NCBI GenBank assembly: GCA_030762935.1
Contig: CM060897.1
Span: 113,208,176 to 113,272,175 of the forward strand
Source: Hymenopus coronatus
Taxonomy: Eukaryota; Arthropoda; Insecta; Mantodea; Hymenopodidae
Direction: 5' to 3'
DNA: 64,000 nt
The notes beneath the pieces are model-generated. The model made no database searches and was not told the origin of the DNA. It worked only from the letters and a program-made list of their open reading frames with translations. Of this stretch, positions 10,658 through 20,668 are shown piece by piece; within the stretch, counting starts at the first letter, position 1, and every line of letters begins with the position of its first letter. A program made the position numbers and the translations under genes.

Positions 10658-10835
10658 AATGAGGTTGAAGATGATTTTATTGATGGAAGTGACGCTTACA
10701 AGCTAGTCCCAGGGCCAGATGTCTGTTGGGGAGTAGTCGGACTTAGAGAGAGTAGCCAGGATGTGTGTTCAGCCCAATTCCGTTATAAAAGTGGGGAAGA
10801 ATATTATATGACAGTAAAATGGGCGAAAGAAAAGG
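10658..10835 (+). CDS. possible isolated exon of an unrecognised protein
   Basis: The frame 10655-10864 is stop-free. It reads NEVEDDFIDGSDAYKLVPGP, then DVCWGVVGLRESSQDVCSAQ and FRYKSGEEYYMTVKWAKEK, an ordinary mixed-residue composition unlike the repeat-derived frames elsewhere. An AG stands at 10656-10657 (and a better CATTTCAG at 10594-10601). An AAAG/GTAATT donor-like site stands at 10835/10836. There is no in-frame ATG; a TAA (10652-10654) precedes it. I recognise no family. It could be one exon of a host gene, or a broken one, since the neighbouring upstream frame (MEHRIIDGKKCN) would need a frameshift to join it. Confidence 0.3.
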
Positions 10836-10837
10836 TA

Positions 10838-11003
10838 ATTATGGAGTACTTGTGGAATGAATAGCGGGTTAATCCGAGAATTCGGAAAACAACCTCTGAC
10901 ACGCCTCTATATCCACCACAAATCGTACTTGCGGTCTAGAGGATTAACTCGAGCCGCCTTGGTCAGAGGCAAGTGGACTAACTTCTTAGCCACGGAGCAG
11001 AAA
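10838..11003 (-). repeat. SINE family B, minus strand, decayed
   Basis: CCGAGAATTCGGAAAACAAC, CCACCACAAATCGTACTTGC and a head ending CTTCTTAGCCACGGAGCA. Same order as other B copies, 3' tip missing. Confidence 0.7.
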
Positions 11004-11654
11004 TAAACACAAACATTTTTTCAAACTTCTTAAATCTTTTTTAAATCAATATTAGTTTGGTACAATGTTTCAGGCTAAATTTGTTTGCTTCTATGCCTTA
11101 AACATAATATATTTGAACAATATGCATTATCATAAAAATAAAATTGAGTTGACTAACAAATGATTGCTAAAAGTATCCATTAAGTTTAGTAGCATGGACT
11201 CTTAGGTGCAGAAACATTCATAACAATTTGTTTTCTTGAAAACGTGTTGCTTTCAATAAACGCAGCTAGAACATCTTTTAAGCAACACCCTGTACAGATT
11301 ACTCAGTTTTTTAAATTTATAATATCGACTGATCTTCTATGTATACCTAAAGTATGCCAAATTATGCTTTTCATTAAATGCATCAAATATTCTATTTGTG
11401 AAGTTTCTCTTCATTAATTAAATTAAGCATATGGATTAAAAATCTATGCATTAATTTACAGACATTAGCAATTAAGTACGTTGAACAATGTCATAGATGT
11501 TGAAAAAATAGAACCCCATTAGGCAATAGAAAGAAAAATACCATGTTTCAGAGGTCATTCTTAGGATTATGAGATTTACATTAGCGGAAATTGATCAATA
11601 ATATTCTGTTCGCAGGACAAAATGTGAACTACCAAAATCACGCAATGTGCAGCT
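11004..11654. other. no recognisable gene or repeat
   Basis: Strongly AT-rich, no open frame worth calling, no R1 blocks until about 11655. Confidence 0.5.
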
Positions 11655-12382
11655 TTTTCTTGTGCTGCACTGCATTCACATGACTTTCTCTATAGCTCTT
11701 TTGTTAAAAAGTTAATGCTTTTATTTACTTAAGGCAAATCGAGAAAAAAAAAATTAGCAGAAATAATCTTATTACTTGCTTCCTTGTAAGCAGAAATGAA
11801 ATAACGAAGTACCATAGGTTAAAGTGATATTCAAAAGCTGATTACTACGTGGCTGAAGTTTCTTTGATTGTACAGACAGGAGTTGACAAATTTCTGTATG
11901 AGAAACGTATAAGTTTTTTAAAGCAGAAAACAAAAACAAGGAATATCTAAAGAAACGACCAATTCCACGAAAAAATTTATATAACATAAATTGTGTGTTT
12001 TAATGTGTTCTACATTTTCTGTGTGGTAAATTTTTTGTCTATCTCTTACGGTTTAGCAGTTATGCAAAGTTCCGTAAAATTCATCCAGGATAAAGTAGTC
12101 TTCAGAGGCTATTCCCAGAAAATTCAAGATATATATATATATATATATTATTTGACTGGTAAATATCTTTAATATAAGACATTTTAATCAAAACCGTTAC
12201 AGCCATTTTTGAGAAAATCAAAATTTTCGAAAAAAGTTCCAAGTAAAGGATAGTTGGGGGTGGAAGAATTTTTCTCAAAATGTTTGTGTCGCATCCTGGA
12301 GGATACTAAACTTACATACCAAGTTTGGTATTTAACGGTCTTTTCGTTTTTGAGCTATGCTGTCCACAGGCGCACATACACA
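11655..12382 (+). repeat. R1 repeat, left arm of a fold-back
   Basis: It starts CATTCACATGACTTTCTCTA and runs through the R1 blocks to GAGCTATGCTGTCCACAGGC. An (AT)n run lies at about 12128-12148. The palindromic end is missing, and an inverted copy follows at once. Confidence 0.9.
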
Positions 12383-12978
12383 TGGAATTTTGTTCGAAAA
12401 TTTTGATTTTCTCAAAAATGGCTCTAACGATTTTAATTGAAATATCGTATATTAAACATATGTACCTTACAAATAAAATGTATATTTTTAATTTTCTGGG
12501 AATAGCCTCTGAAGACTACTTTATTTTGGATGAATTTTACGAAAGTTTGCATAACTGCTAAACCATAAGAAATAGACAAAAACTTACCACACAAAAAGTG
12601 TAGATTACATTAAATCACTTAATTTATGTTATATAACATGTTATATATACTTTTTTCGTGGATTTTATCGTTTTTTAGATATTCCTTGTTATTGGTTTCA
12701 GCTTTGAAAAACTTATACTTTTCTCATATAGGAATTTGTCAACTCCTGTCCATACAAACAAAGGAACTTCAGTCACACAGCAACCAGCTTTTGACTATCA
12801 CTTTAACCTATGGTACTCCCTTATTTCGCTTCTACTTACAAGGAAGTAAGTAATAAGACTATTTCTGCTAATTTTTTCTCGATTAGCATTAAGTAAATAG
12901 AAGAATAAGCTTATTAACAATATCTTGTTACAGAGATATAGAGAAAGTCTTGTGAATGGAACACATCAGATTTTTCTT
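12383..12978 (-). repeat. R1 repeat, right arm of a fold-back
   Basis: Inverted copy running from the TTCGAAAATTTTGATTTTCT block to GTGAATGGAACACATCAGAT. It pairs with about 11666-12245, leaving a loop of roughly 140 bases. Confidence 0.9.
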
Positions 12979-13261
12979 ATGCTGTTTACTGATGGGAAGT
13001 AAAAAGCTCTGATATTCCATTCAAATGCCTTTCTCCTCCTGCTCTCTACTTTTTACAAAATATTTTTAATTTTTCTACTCCATGCTGATCAAGATAAACA
13101 TTAGCACAATGACCTTGCCACTTGGTCTCATGCGAGTAGAACGGAACTAAGGGAATGCATCAGACTAAAGCGATTGCCGAATGATTTAAAATACTTCGCT
13201 ATGGGATTGTTAATAAATTCGCTTTTCTGCGTGTCCAGGAGTAAAATAAAAGAAACACGAG
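12979..13261 (+). repeat. R1 repeat, 5' part, split by SINEs
   Basis: From ATTCCATTCAAATGCCTTTC to GTGTCCAGGAGTAAAATAAA. The same unit resumes at 13793 beyond two SINEs. Confidence 0.75.
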
Positions 13262-13515
13262 ACAGCCTTCGGAATCGAGTGGTTAGCGAACTGACTTCTC
13301 ATCCAGAAGTCCCGGGTTTGATTCCCGGCTAGGTTGGGACATTTTTCTTTAACCAGAGTCTGGAAGAATGAATGTGAGAGTGAATGTGTGTGTGTATTAG
13401 TAATATAATAATGATTAACCTAACGTTCTAACTTACAGTAATACGAGTTGTTTCACAAATCAAAGCCCCCGATATGACCATTCAAGTTAGAGGGTGCTAT
13501 ACAAAGGTAACAATT
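13262..13515 (+). repeat. SINE family A (tRNA-headed)
   Basis: The head CGAGTGGTTAGCGAACTGAC with GGGTTTGATTCCCGGC (B-box and T-arm like) is followed by TTTTTCTTTAACCAGAGTC and GTGAGAGTGAATGTGTGTGT. Copies also lie at 46665 (plus) and 56455 (minus). The head resembles a long-variable-arm tRNA but the body shows it is a SINE. Confidence 0.8.
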
Positions 13516-13520
13516 AAATG

Positions 13521-13792
13521 CGGCCGCGCCGTGGCCGAGAGGTTAGATCACTAGCCTCTCACCTAGTCGGCCGGGGTTCGAGCCCAAGCGACCGCATGTG
13601 AGATTTGTGGTGGACAAAGCGGTGCTGGGGCGGGTTTTCTAAGGGTATTCCAGTTTCCCCCGCCATCGCATTCCACCGGTGCCCCATCTTCAGTCATGTA
13701 TTACCAGCGTCACCGCCTGCGGTGCCATAGTAGTTAAAGCGGGCGTTAAACATTACACGTAACAGTTAAAAAAAAAAAAAAAAAAAAAAAAA
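13521..13792 (+). repeat. SINE family B, best-preserved copy with poly(A) tail
   Basis: The head CCGTGGCCGAGAGGTTAGAT (A box) and GGGGTTCGAGCCC (B box) is followed by the body GTGGACAAAGCGGTGCTGGG, GCATTCCACCGGTGCCCCAT and GCGGGCGTTAAACATTACAC. An A run occupies about 13767-13792. This copy defines the family orientation. Confidence 0.9.
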
Positions 13793-14399
13793 CATGCACG
13801 TCTTTCTGTTTGAGAAAAGCCTAAGTATTTTAATTGAAACCAATAGCAAAGAAGATCTCGAAAACGGTTAGCTGCAGCATGGAGATGTAAAATACATACA
13901 TTGAATGTTTTGCTGAAGTCCACATTTTTATAGTCAGTTTTTCGCTATCCCTTACGGTTTACCCGTTATGCAAAAGGCATTAAAGTTGAAGATATCTTCA
14001 GATGCTTTCCCAGAAAATTCAAGATATGAATTTCATTTGTCATGTCAATATCTTTAATATACGGTATTTTAATAAAAACGTTTGACCTATTTTTGAGAAA
14101 ATCACATATTTGAAACTTTTTTCCATGTAAAGGGTAATTTGAAGAGGCGGAGATTTTTCTGAAAATCTTCGTGTCACATTCTTGAGAGAAATTAACTTAA
14201 ATACCAAGTTTTATACTTAATGGACTGTTTTTGAATTATGCTGTTCACAGACACATGGACTCAAGGACAAGTTTACCTGAAAGTGCTTCTTTTTTTCTGA
14301 CTTTCTTTTTGGATACAGGGCACTCTAAAACGTGTATTTCCGGTACAATCTCAGTATTGAATTTTTAATGGAGTGCAATATCTTCTCTACCTGTAGGTT
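13793..14399 (+). repeat. R1 repeat, 3' part
   Basis: It resumes with GTTTGAGAAAAGCCTAAGTA and ends near TGGAGTGCAATATCTTCTCT followed by GTAGAGAAATTGAAAA. The end palindrome is degraded. Confidence 0.8.
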
Positions 14400-14597
14400 C
14401 TAAGTAGAGAAATTGAAAAGCATGAGAAATGAAAGATGACGAGCTCTCAAGAGTTTATCAGGTGAATCAGTATATATAAAGTTACAGAAAATATTGCAAC
14501 CTTGGTACCAGGTGGCCCAACTGCTCCGTATTTGCCGTATTGAAAATGCCTTTTTGCGGGTTAAAGGTTTTGCAAAACTCAAAAGGCCTATTTCAAG
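14400..14597. repeat. left half of a repeat (H) interrupted by a TTAA element
   Basis: AGGTGGCCCAACTGCTCCGT ... GGGTTAAAGGTTTTGCAAAA ... TTTCAAG aligns with the uninterrupted copy at 57240-57344. The right half continues at 15365. Confidence 0.65.
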
Positions 14598-15364
14598 TTA
14601 AGGGGATGCATCACCCAAAATCCTAAATCCAACAGTTTTCAACTAATCAGGTTGAAACATTTTAACATGCACTGCTGTACAGAGTTACATGCTTTAAAAT
14701 TTGGTTTATGTATCATAAGTCGTTTTTGAGTTATTAATCTTTAAATTAAAAATCTGGTGCCAAATTCAACCACTCCACTCGATGAAAATGATGACAAATT
14801 TTATTTTCTTATTTTTCAAAAAATGCTTCAAGTATCAGGAACAGAACTGTCATATGAATTTATTATACCACAATTAGTTCTAGAGGTAAAAAAATTAAAG
14901 GAAGAAACAGACCAAAGTTCAAGAAATTTTATAATACAATTAACTTTGAAAATGAATATCTAAAACAATATTAGGAATTTTAAAAAATCGTATGACAGAA
15001 TTCCTTTCTTGCTTGTTAAGAACCTATCCTAAAACTTTAAGAGTGCTTGAATGAAACCTGCATCATGTGGAACATTTCAAAGTTTTGAAAGCGCTGTAGT
15101 AGTTTCAACTTGTAATAGACAAATTTAAGGCCAAATATTATTAGTCTAAACCAAATTTCGGATTTTTACCAATTTTTCACCATAGTGAAAATGTTAAAGC
15201 ACCCACTTACAGTCATACATTTAAATCATCACTTGATACGGTTTAAAGTGCCATATGTTAATAAAAATAACAGGAAATTTATCTACAAGCATAACATTGT
15301 TTAATTAGGTAGCAAAAAAAAAAAAAAAAAAAAAAAAAAGATTTTGGGTGATGCATCCCCTTAA
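14598..15364. mobile_element. 767-bp TTAA-flanked inverted-repeat transposon, non-autonomous
   Basis: TTAA at both ends (14598-14601, 15361-15364). The terminal inverted repeats are GGGGATGCATCACCCAAAAT at 14602 and ATTTTGGGTGATGCATCCCC at 15341, perfect over 20 bases. An A run precedes the right repeat. A 68-codon frame (14757-14963) has no transposase motif. TTAA duplication is the hallmark of piggyBac-type transposition, and the paralogous empty site at 57.34 kb carries a single TTAA. The termini do not begin CCY like classical piggyBac, so the family assignment is inference. Confidence 0.88.
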
Positions 15365-15579
15365 AACTCGAAAGTGAAGAACTAGCGAGCGACTTTCGTT
15401 TTACCCATTATCAGCGGAGACGGTGGGCCGTTCGTGGTCACTGAGAGTGGTAAAACTAAGGTTGCTTGCGATAGTTCCCCACCGGCGATTTTTAATTAAA
15501 ATATCCCGCTGAGTTCTGAAACCCTTTTAAAGCACAAATGTATATCTGTATCCCTTAAATATGGGGCAGTTGAGCCACC
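15365..15579. repeat. right half of repeat H, then unassigned sequence
   Basis: AACTCGAAAGTGAAGAAC right after the TTAA matches AACCTGCAAAAGGAGAAC at the empty site. Beyond ~15390 I see no further match. Confidence 0.45.
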
Positions 15580-15870
15580 TGGTATACAAGAAAGACGGGA
15601 AGAAAGATTCTTGGGGTTAGCCTCCAAGATAGAAGCCGTAAAGTCCTGATGAACGATGCAATAAAATCTGCAACTTACACCAAATGGAGCTGGGCGGGCC
15701 ACATCGCATAAATCAACAGCGCGAGACCCAAGAACCGGGCACAGGAATCTAGAACGTCAGAAAAAAATATGGACACACGATCTAAAAGTTCAATTTAGGC
15801 CAAAATGGACTACAATAGTCAAGGATTGACGCAACTGGAGACTGCTGACAGAAACAGCAACAAAAGAATG
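15580..15870 (+). pseudogene. non-LTR retrotransposon, C-terminal reverse-transcriptase tail, decayed
   Basis: In one frame RKILGVSLQDRSRKVLMNDA leads to KSATYTKWSWAGHIA and a stop. After frameshifts WTTIVKD-RNWRLLTET follows (15815-15863). The order 'RRxLGxxLxDRxRN ... KWxWAGHIAR ... Wxxxxxxxx(R/N)WRxLxEx' is the known tail of many arthropod LINE ORF2 proteins. Only ~95 residues remain, with stops. The clade (RTE-like or Jockey-like) cannot be fixed. Confidence 0.75.
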
Positions 15871-16311
15871 AGGATATTTCCCGAAATGGCTACGCGGGAT
15901 TCCAGAACAGTCACTTGTCAGCCAAGAGGCCCCTATCCTTCAGGGTTTCTACCGGACAGTTCTTACTCTATATAGAACGTTGAGTATGAAACTTGATCTC
16001 TCGCACGGGATTGTCAGAAGTAATGCCAGCTGACTTCTCCACTCTCCACATTCCTTCCGCACTCACGTCAGGCTTTTTGTTCTTCAGTTACCATGGACTC
16101 ATTAGCGTCAGTGTTCAACTTTCAGTTGCGAAGATGAGAAGGTGGAAAGACGTATATTTTAAATACGAATCGGCCCGTCGCTTTCGTAAAAGGTTCATCC
16201 TGAAGTTTTCTGGACAATTGCCTCTTACCAGAACTTCAATCACAAACTTGTGAAGAAAATTTATTCAATGCAAAACAAGAAACACACGTGACGACATTCA
16301 GTGACAGCAGA
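15871..16311. other. no recognisable gene or repeat
   Basis: Slightly more GC-rich than its surroundings. May hold the 3' UTR of the LINE fragment. An 86-codon frame (15993-16253) shows no domain I know. Confidence 0.4.
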
Positions 16312-16715
16312 AGTAAAATATGTGTTCCATTCACATGACTTTCTCTATCTATTCAGCACCAAATTATTCTTACCAAAGCTTATTCATTTATCTAATTTAT
16401 GTTAATCGAGATAAGCACTAGCAGAAATGTCTTATTACTTAGTTCCTTATAAATAGAAGAGAAATAAGGGAATAAATACACGAGGCTAAAGCGATGATCA
16501 AATATCTTAAAAGCTGCTACTTAAAGACTGAAATTCGCTTCTCTTTACATGGTCAGAAGAAAAACAAAATAAACAGGAATGACAATGTCAAATTTGAGAA
16601 AAGTACATATACTTAAAACTTGAAATAGACAATAAGGAACATCTTGAAAATGGATCAATCCACAAAATATAAGTATATGACAAAAAATGCGTATTTTAAC
16701 GAAATCTGTACGGAC
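16312..16715 (+). repeat. R1 repeat, 5' half
   Basis: TGTTCCATTCACATGACTTT to GCGTATTTTAACGAAATCTG, then interrupted by transposase scraps. R1 sequence resumes at 17355. Confidence 0.85.
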
Positions 16716-16779
16716 TCTCAATAGTTATTTCAAACCAAACCGTTATAAGTACTACACTATATGAGATAGAAAACAAAAG

Positions 16780-16858
16780 AAAGAAGTCACATACTGGGCA
16801 AACAATGGGGTTTTATAAAACATTGGAAATATGTCTTTTGTTTTTTGTTTAACGTACA
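16780..16858 (+). pseudogene. DUF4817/mariner-superfamily transposase scrap
   Basis: The frame GKQWGFIKHWKYVFCFLFNV parallels FWQTMGFTCHWEDIPHLLFN at 35110 and the related stretch at 33594. These correspond to the 'QQDGAPPHW...FLN' second-aspartate region of DUF4817-type transposases. Very short and decayed. Confidence 0.45.
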
Positions 16859-16859
16859 C

Positions 16860-17060
16860 CATTCTTGCTAAGATTCCGTGCAAAGCATTTTGCAGAAAAT
16901 ATCTTGAAATATTAGCAATTTCTTCCGAGCTGGTAACTGTCGGTTTGTTGGATGCGTCAGGAAATTTCGTTATTTAAGGTAACTCCACAACCAAAAGTCA
17001 GTCGGATTGAGATCTGGAGATCTCGGGGGTGGAACTTTACGAATATATGTGTCTGCTCTT
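16860..17060 (-). pseudogene. transposase C-terminal fragment, minus strand
   Basis: The minus strand reads PPRSPDLNPTDFWLWSYLK from about 17033 downwards. This is the PPRSPDLxPxDFxLWGxLK signature around the last catalytic aspartate of Tc1/mariner-superfamily (DUF4817-type) transposases. A stop and a degenerate tail follow. It lies inverted relative to the neighbouring plus-strand scrap. Confidence 0.75.
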
Positions 17061-17354
17061 AAATTTTAGGGGCTATAAATGTTTTCAGACCTTGATAAAA
17101 TTTAATCTAGCTTTCATAATAACATTGAATCAGCGGTGTTCTATCATTTAGTGATATAACCATGATTTTTAACTTACAACATCTCCTAGCAGTATGAATA
17201 AAATTACTAATGTTATATTCAACAAAGCTGTACCCAAAGCTGAACTGAAAATAACAAAACTAAACCAAACTCCATTGCGCGTCCAGTATGTGGCAGTTTT
17301 TGTTTTTACCCTATATTATATTTATAGCAATTTAAAGTTTAAACTGACTTTTGA
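17061..17354. other. no recognisable gene or repeat
   Basis: AT-rich. A 105-codon frame starting at 17194 runs into an R1 copy and is not credible as a gene. Confidence 0.4.
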
Positions 17355-17660
17355 AAGCTCTATGTATTATTTGTGTAGCAAGTTTATTGTCTCTCTTAAA
17401 GTTTCCCAGATATGTAATAATCATCCAGAATTAGGTCTTCAGGGGCGAATCAGAAAATTCAATATATGTATTTTTATCTGTATGTACATTTCTTTATTAA
17501 CAGAATTTTAATGAAAATTGTTGGTAATTTTTAAGGAAATGAATGATTTCAAAAAATTGTTAGATAACGGATATTTTGGGGTGGAGATATTGTCCTGAAA
17601 ATCTAGGCGTCACATACATGGATAGGGTGAACTTAAATACCAAGTATTGCATGAATTACA
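17355..17660 (+). repeat. R1 repeat, middle part
   Basis: From TGTGTAGCAAGTTTATTGTC through ATCCAGAATTAGGTCTTCAG to GAACTTAAATACCAAGTATT. Decayed. It continues the copy interrupted at 16715. Confidence 0.7.
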
Positions 17661-17920
17661 ACAGTATACTAGCCCGCTTTGTATTTTATTAGTTCAATTA
17701 TTATTTTTGCATATCTGTAATAAAGGAAATATATCTGCTTCAGTAGCCAAGACTGAGCAGATTGCAGAACACAAAACCTTAGGGTGAGAAGTTGCTATAG
17801 TGCACACCAAGGTTACTTTCTTTGTTAAACTTAGTAACACAATTGCTTTTGTAAGAGCAAGATTTTAGTGCATTAGAGACATAAGTAACAGGGAAATTTT
17901 TAGAGAAAGGCCTTTTCTTT
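17661..17920. other. no recognisable gene or repeat
   Basis: AT-rich sequence without R1 blocks or frames, leading into the promoter-like block. Confidence 0.4.
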
Positions 17921-17924
17921 AAAC

Positions 17925-18100
17925 ATTAGCAGCTCGGGACTTTTCCATTATAAAGAGTGGTCTCGTGTGGCTAACACAAAGAACTTCCAAAATTAATCAC
18001 GTGACAATGTTATTTTCGCGGTTCTTTTCAACCAATCAGGAATGAGCTTCAAGTTTGGATATTTTAGGTATATAAGCGATGCGCTTACAAGAAATTAGGC
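17925..18100 (+). promoter_or_regulatory. promoter-like block with E-box, CCAAT and TATA
   Basis: TCACGTG at 17997-18003, CCAAT within AACCAATCAG at 18032-18036 and TATATAAGC at 18069-18077. These are in classic RNA polymerase II order and spacing, predicting a start near 18100. A diverged relative of the whole block lies at 23850-24090, so it may be the promoter of a repeat rather than of a host gene. Confidence 0.45.
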
Positions 18101-18744
18101 TTATTCTTCTTCTTCTTGTTGGGTTTCGTGTTACACTTCTGATGCTGTACGCGGTACGCTAAGGTTGTACATTGTACGTAAGTGAATGCGGTGGTATTAG
18201 TGCCGGAATATGTGATGTGATTACGCGAAACATTGCAGTTATCGCACGAGTTGTCGCGTAATAGTGAAGTACGCAGTAATTACTGATGACCGTCGAAAAA
18301 AAGAACTTAGTAAGCAGAAGAAAATAGCACTAGTTATTAATATTTCTACGTCTTCAAGAATTACTATGTCGGGAGTCGCTCGTAGGATTGGTGCCTCAAC
18401 AAGCAACAAAGGTTAATAAAAGCATTAATTCAGTGGAATCTAAAGTGAAGTACATCTGTTTTTGAGTCTACCCCGTGTCACATACCCCGGTCATTTTTTC
18501 TCCCCCTCAGTGAGAATCAAACTTGTGTTCTACGTGGATGAGCAGAGCCGACGCATCAAAGAACCTTCAAGAGGTATGTACACGCATGTTTATAACATAT
18601 TTCACCGACTCCAAACACCGACAAAAGAACAGCGACATATTAGCGCATAACGTGACAGCGACAGAATTAATTGTTTCTTCCACTCCAGTCGTGAACAGGA
18701 TGAGTTGGAAAAATAGATTCATATCAAAAGTGTATTGTCATTCC
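18101..18744 (+). other. possible transcribed region with splice-like signals
   Basis: Downstream of the TATA box, GTAC/GTAAGTG (donor-like, 18178) and TTTTTTCTCCCCCTCAG (acceptor-like, ending 18510) bracket a 333-base interval. A second donor-like GAG/GTATGT follows at 18574. The 63-base segment 18511-18573 is open only in the frame RIKLVFYVDEQSRRIKEPSR. No ATG opens a frame through the first segment. Not recognised as any protein. May be a host gene fragment or chance. Confidence 0.25.
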
Positions 18745-18828
18745 GAGATCTGATCTTCGGATCTCCTGGTCTCCATACAGTATCTCTAACCATTGAGCTA
18801 CCATGTCAAGCTGCCGGCAAGGGGAAAT
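18745..18828 (-). repeat. SINE family E head, minus strand
   Basis: On the minus strand: GACATGGTAGCTCAATGGTT (A-box-like) and AGGAGATCCGAAGATCAG, as in the heads at 8600 and 35306. No body follows. Confidence 0.55.
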
Positions 18829-18835
18829 GGGCCGC

Positions 18836-19025
18836 GCGCGCGAATGTGCATGTGTCCGCTTGTCTGTGGACAGGATAACTCAAACACGAAAAGTCGGTTG
18901 AATACCAAACTTTAAATTTAAGTTCAGCATCTAACAGGGATGTGATATGAAGATAATCAATAAAATTACCGTACCTCAAACTACGTACACATGGACAATT
19001 TTAAAAAAAATTTGATACTCTCTAC
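18836..19025 (-). repeat. R1 repeat fragment, inverted
   Basis: TGTCTGTGGACAGGATAACT, CAAACACGAAAAGTCGGTTG and CATCTAACAGGGATGTGATA are the reverse-oriented central R1 blocks. Both ends missing. Confidence 0.75.
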
Positions 19026-19084
19026 CTTACAGAACTTGATGAGAAAAACATGTGGCTGCAACAGTCAGATGTTTTAGTTATACT

Positions 19085-19403
19085 GTTGAAAAGTATGCAC
19101 CGGATTTTCTTCTAAATAGTTTTTTATTCCGGGGCCTCAAAAAGTGTATTTTACCTTTTTTCATTTTCCAACATGTATTTCTTTTGTTTATCTATTTGAT
19201 TATCACTTTTTGTTTTTAATGCACATATACACATTTACAAACACAAACATGCACAAGGCGGAACCAGAACCCACGATCCCCTGCGCCACGAAGCACCAAA
19301 GAGAGATATTTTTGGTGAAATCCTCATTGCGAATACTAGGCTGGAATGCAATGCATTCTATACGTACTGTGTACATTGTAGACTCTAGAGAAAATAAAAG
19401 ATA
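19085..19403 (+). repeat. R1 repeat, 3' end, split by a SINE F fragment
   Basis: TTTATTCCGGGGCCTCAAAA, then SINE F (19180-19306), then TTTTGGTGAAATCCTCATTG, and the palindrome remnant TTCTATACGTACTGTGTACA with AGAGAAAATAAAAG at the end. Confidence 0.7.
19180..19306 (-). repeat. SINE family F fragment, minus strand
   Basis: ACACATTTACAAACACAAAC, ATGCACAAGGCGGAACCAGA and ACCCACGATCCCCTGCGCCA match the minus-strand copy at 53640-53905 and the plus-strand copy at 47555. Confidence 0.75.
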
Positions 19404-19944
19404 TCGATTATGTATCTCAATATCATTTCGATATTATAGAGTATTGAGATATTCAGGTCCAATCTCCATATTTAATCTTTTCGTTGGTTGTGGTATCCGC
19501 TGATAGACAATATAATATACAAATATTAAGGAGAGTGTGTTATTATGGCAAAGTGGAGTGAATACCATTTCCTGTGTGAGACACAGACACACTTCTGCTT
19601 CTTGTACATCTGGTTTCAGAGCGACGTTAGCACTGGTGGAGTTATTATTGCCTGCAGAGACCGTAACAGGTATAGCTGTGGCAGCTTCATTGGAAAATTG
19701 CGTGAAGTAATTAAAGGGAAGAGGCACAGCAAATAGAACCACAAAGTGCTGCTCCATCACGTCAACGCCCCTGTGTAACAACCCCACGTTTCCGTTTCAC
19801 ACGATAGATTCTGATCGCGGGTGTCTGCTCAAATTATCTCGCAGTTGAAACTAAAGGTTTTAAATCGTTATGTAGGTCATTAGCAGAGAAAATCTATCTG
19901 ACATACTTACCTATTCACACAGTAAAATATGCATGCGTCATATG
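19404..19944. other. unassigned sequence with a weak open frame
   Basis: The minus strand holds a 117-codon frame (19434-19787) with a segment TVSAGNNNSTSANVALKPDV of normal-looking composition. I recognise no domain, and its right-hand half has no splice or start support. Left unassigned. Confidence 0.3.
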
Positions 19945-20668
19945 TATGTGCCATTCATATGACTTTCTCTACATCTCTGCAATAAATTACTGTTAAAAAG
20001 CTTATTATTCTATTTACTTAATACTAATCGAAAAAAAAATCAGCAGAAAACGTCTTGTTACTTGCTTCCTTATAAGTAGAAGGAAAATAACGGAGTACCA
20101 AAGGCCAAATCGACAGTCAAAATGTTCCTTTGTTTGTATGGACAGGATTTTAAAGCTGATACTAATAACAGGAATATCTCAAAAACAGTCGAATCCACGG
20201 AAAACAATGTATCTGACATAAATTGTATACTTTAACGAGCTCTACATTTTTGTGTGGTGAGTATTTGTCTATTTTTTACGGTTTACTAGTTATGCAAAAT
20301 TCATCCAGAGTAAAGATGTCTTCAGAGGAAATTCCCAGAAAAGTGAATATATATAATTTTTGTCACATGAATGTCTTAAAGAATAATCAAAATCGTTAGA
20401 GCTATTTAAATTTTCGAAAATGTTATCCATGCCAAGAGTAATTGGATGTGGGGGGAGGCTTTTTTTGGAAAATTTTCCTGTCGCAACATTGGAAGATACT
20501 AAACTTCAATATCCATTTGGTATTTAACAGGATTTTCGTTTTTGGGCTATGCTGCACACACACACACACACAGATACACACGGACAGACAGACACACACA
20601 CACCCAGATTTTTATAAAAGTGTTTTCTTTTGGATTTAGGGGGAGCCAAAAATATGTATTCTGGTGAT
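19945..20668 (+). repeat. R1 repeat
   Basis: GTGCCATTCATATGACTTTC to the (CA)n/GACAGACAGA tract at 20556-20610 and GGGGAGCCAAAAATATGTAT. Truncated before the palindrome and joined directly to the inside of the next copy. Confidence 0.85.

Noticed and set aside
13262..13340. tRNA gene
   Set aside because: A- and B-box-like text is present, but it is followed by a SINE body shared with two other copies and acceptor-stem pairing is poor. The same holds for heads at 8600, 43780, 46665, 51480 and 56600.
19434..19787. 117-codon minus-strand protein
   Set aside because: No motif and no start or splice support; the right part is unremarkable AT-rich sequence.
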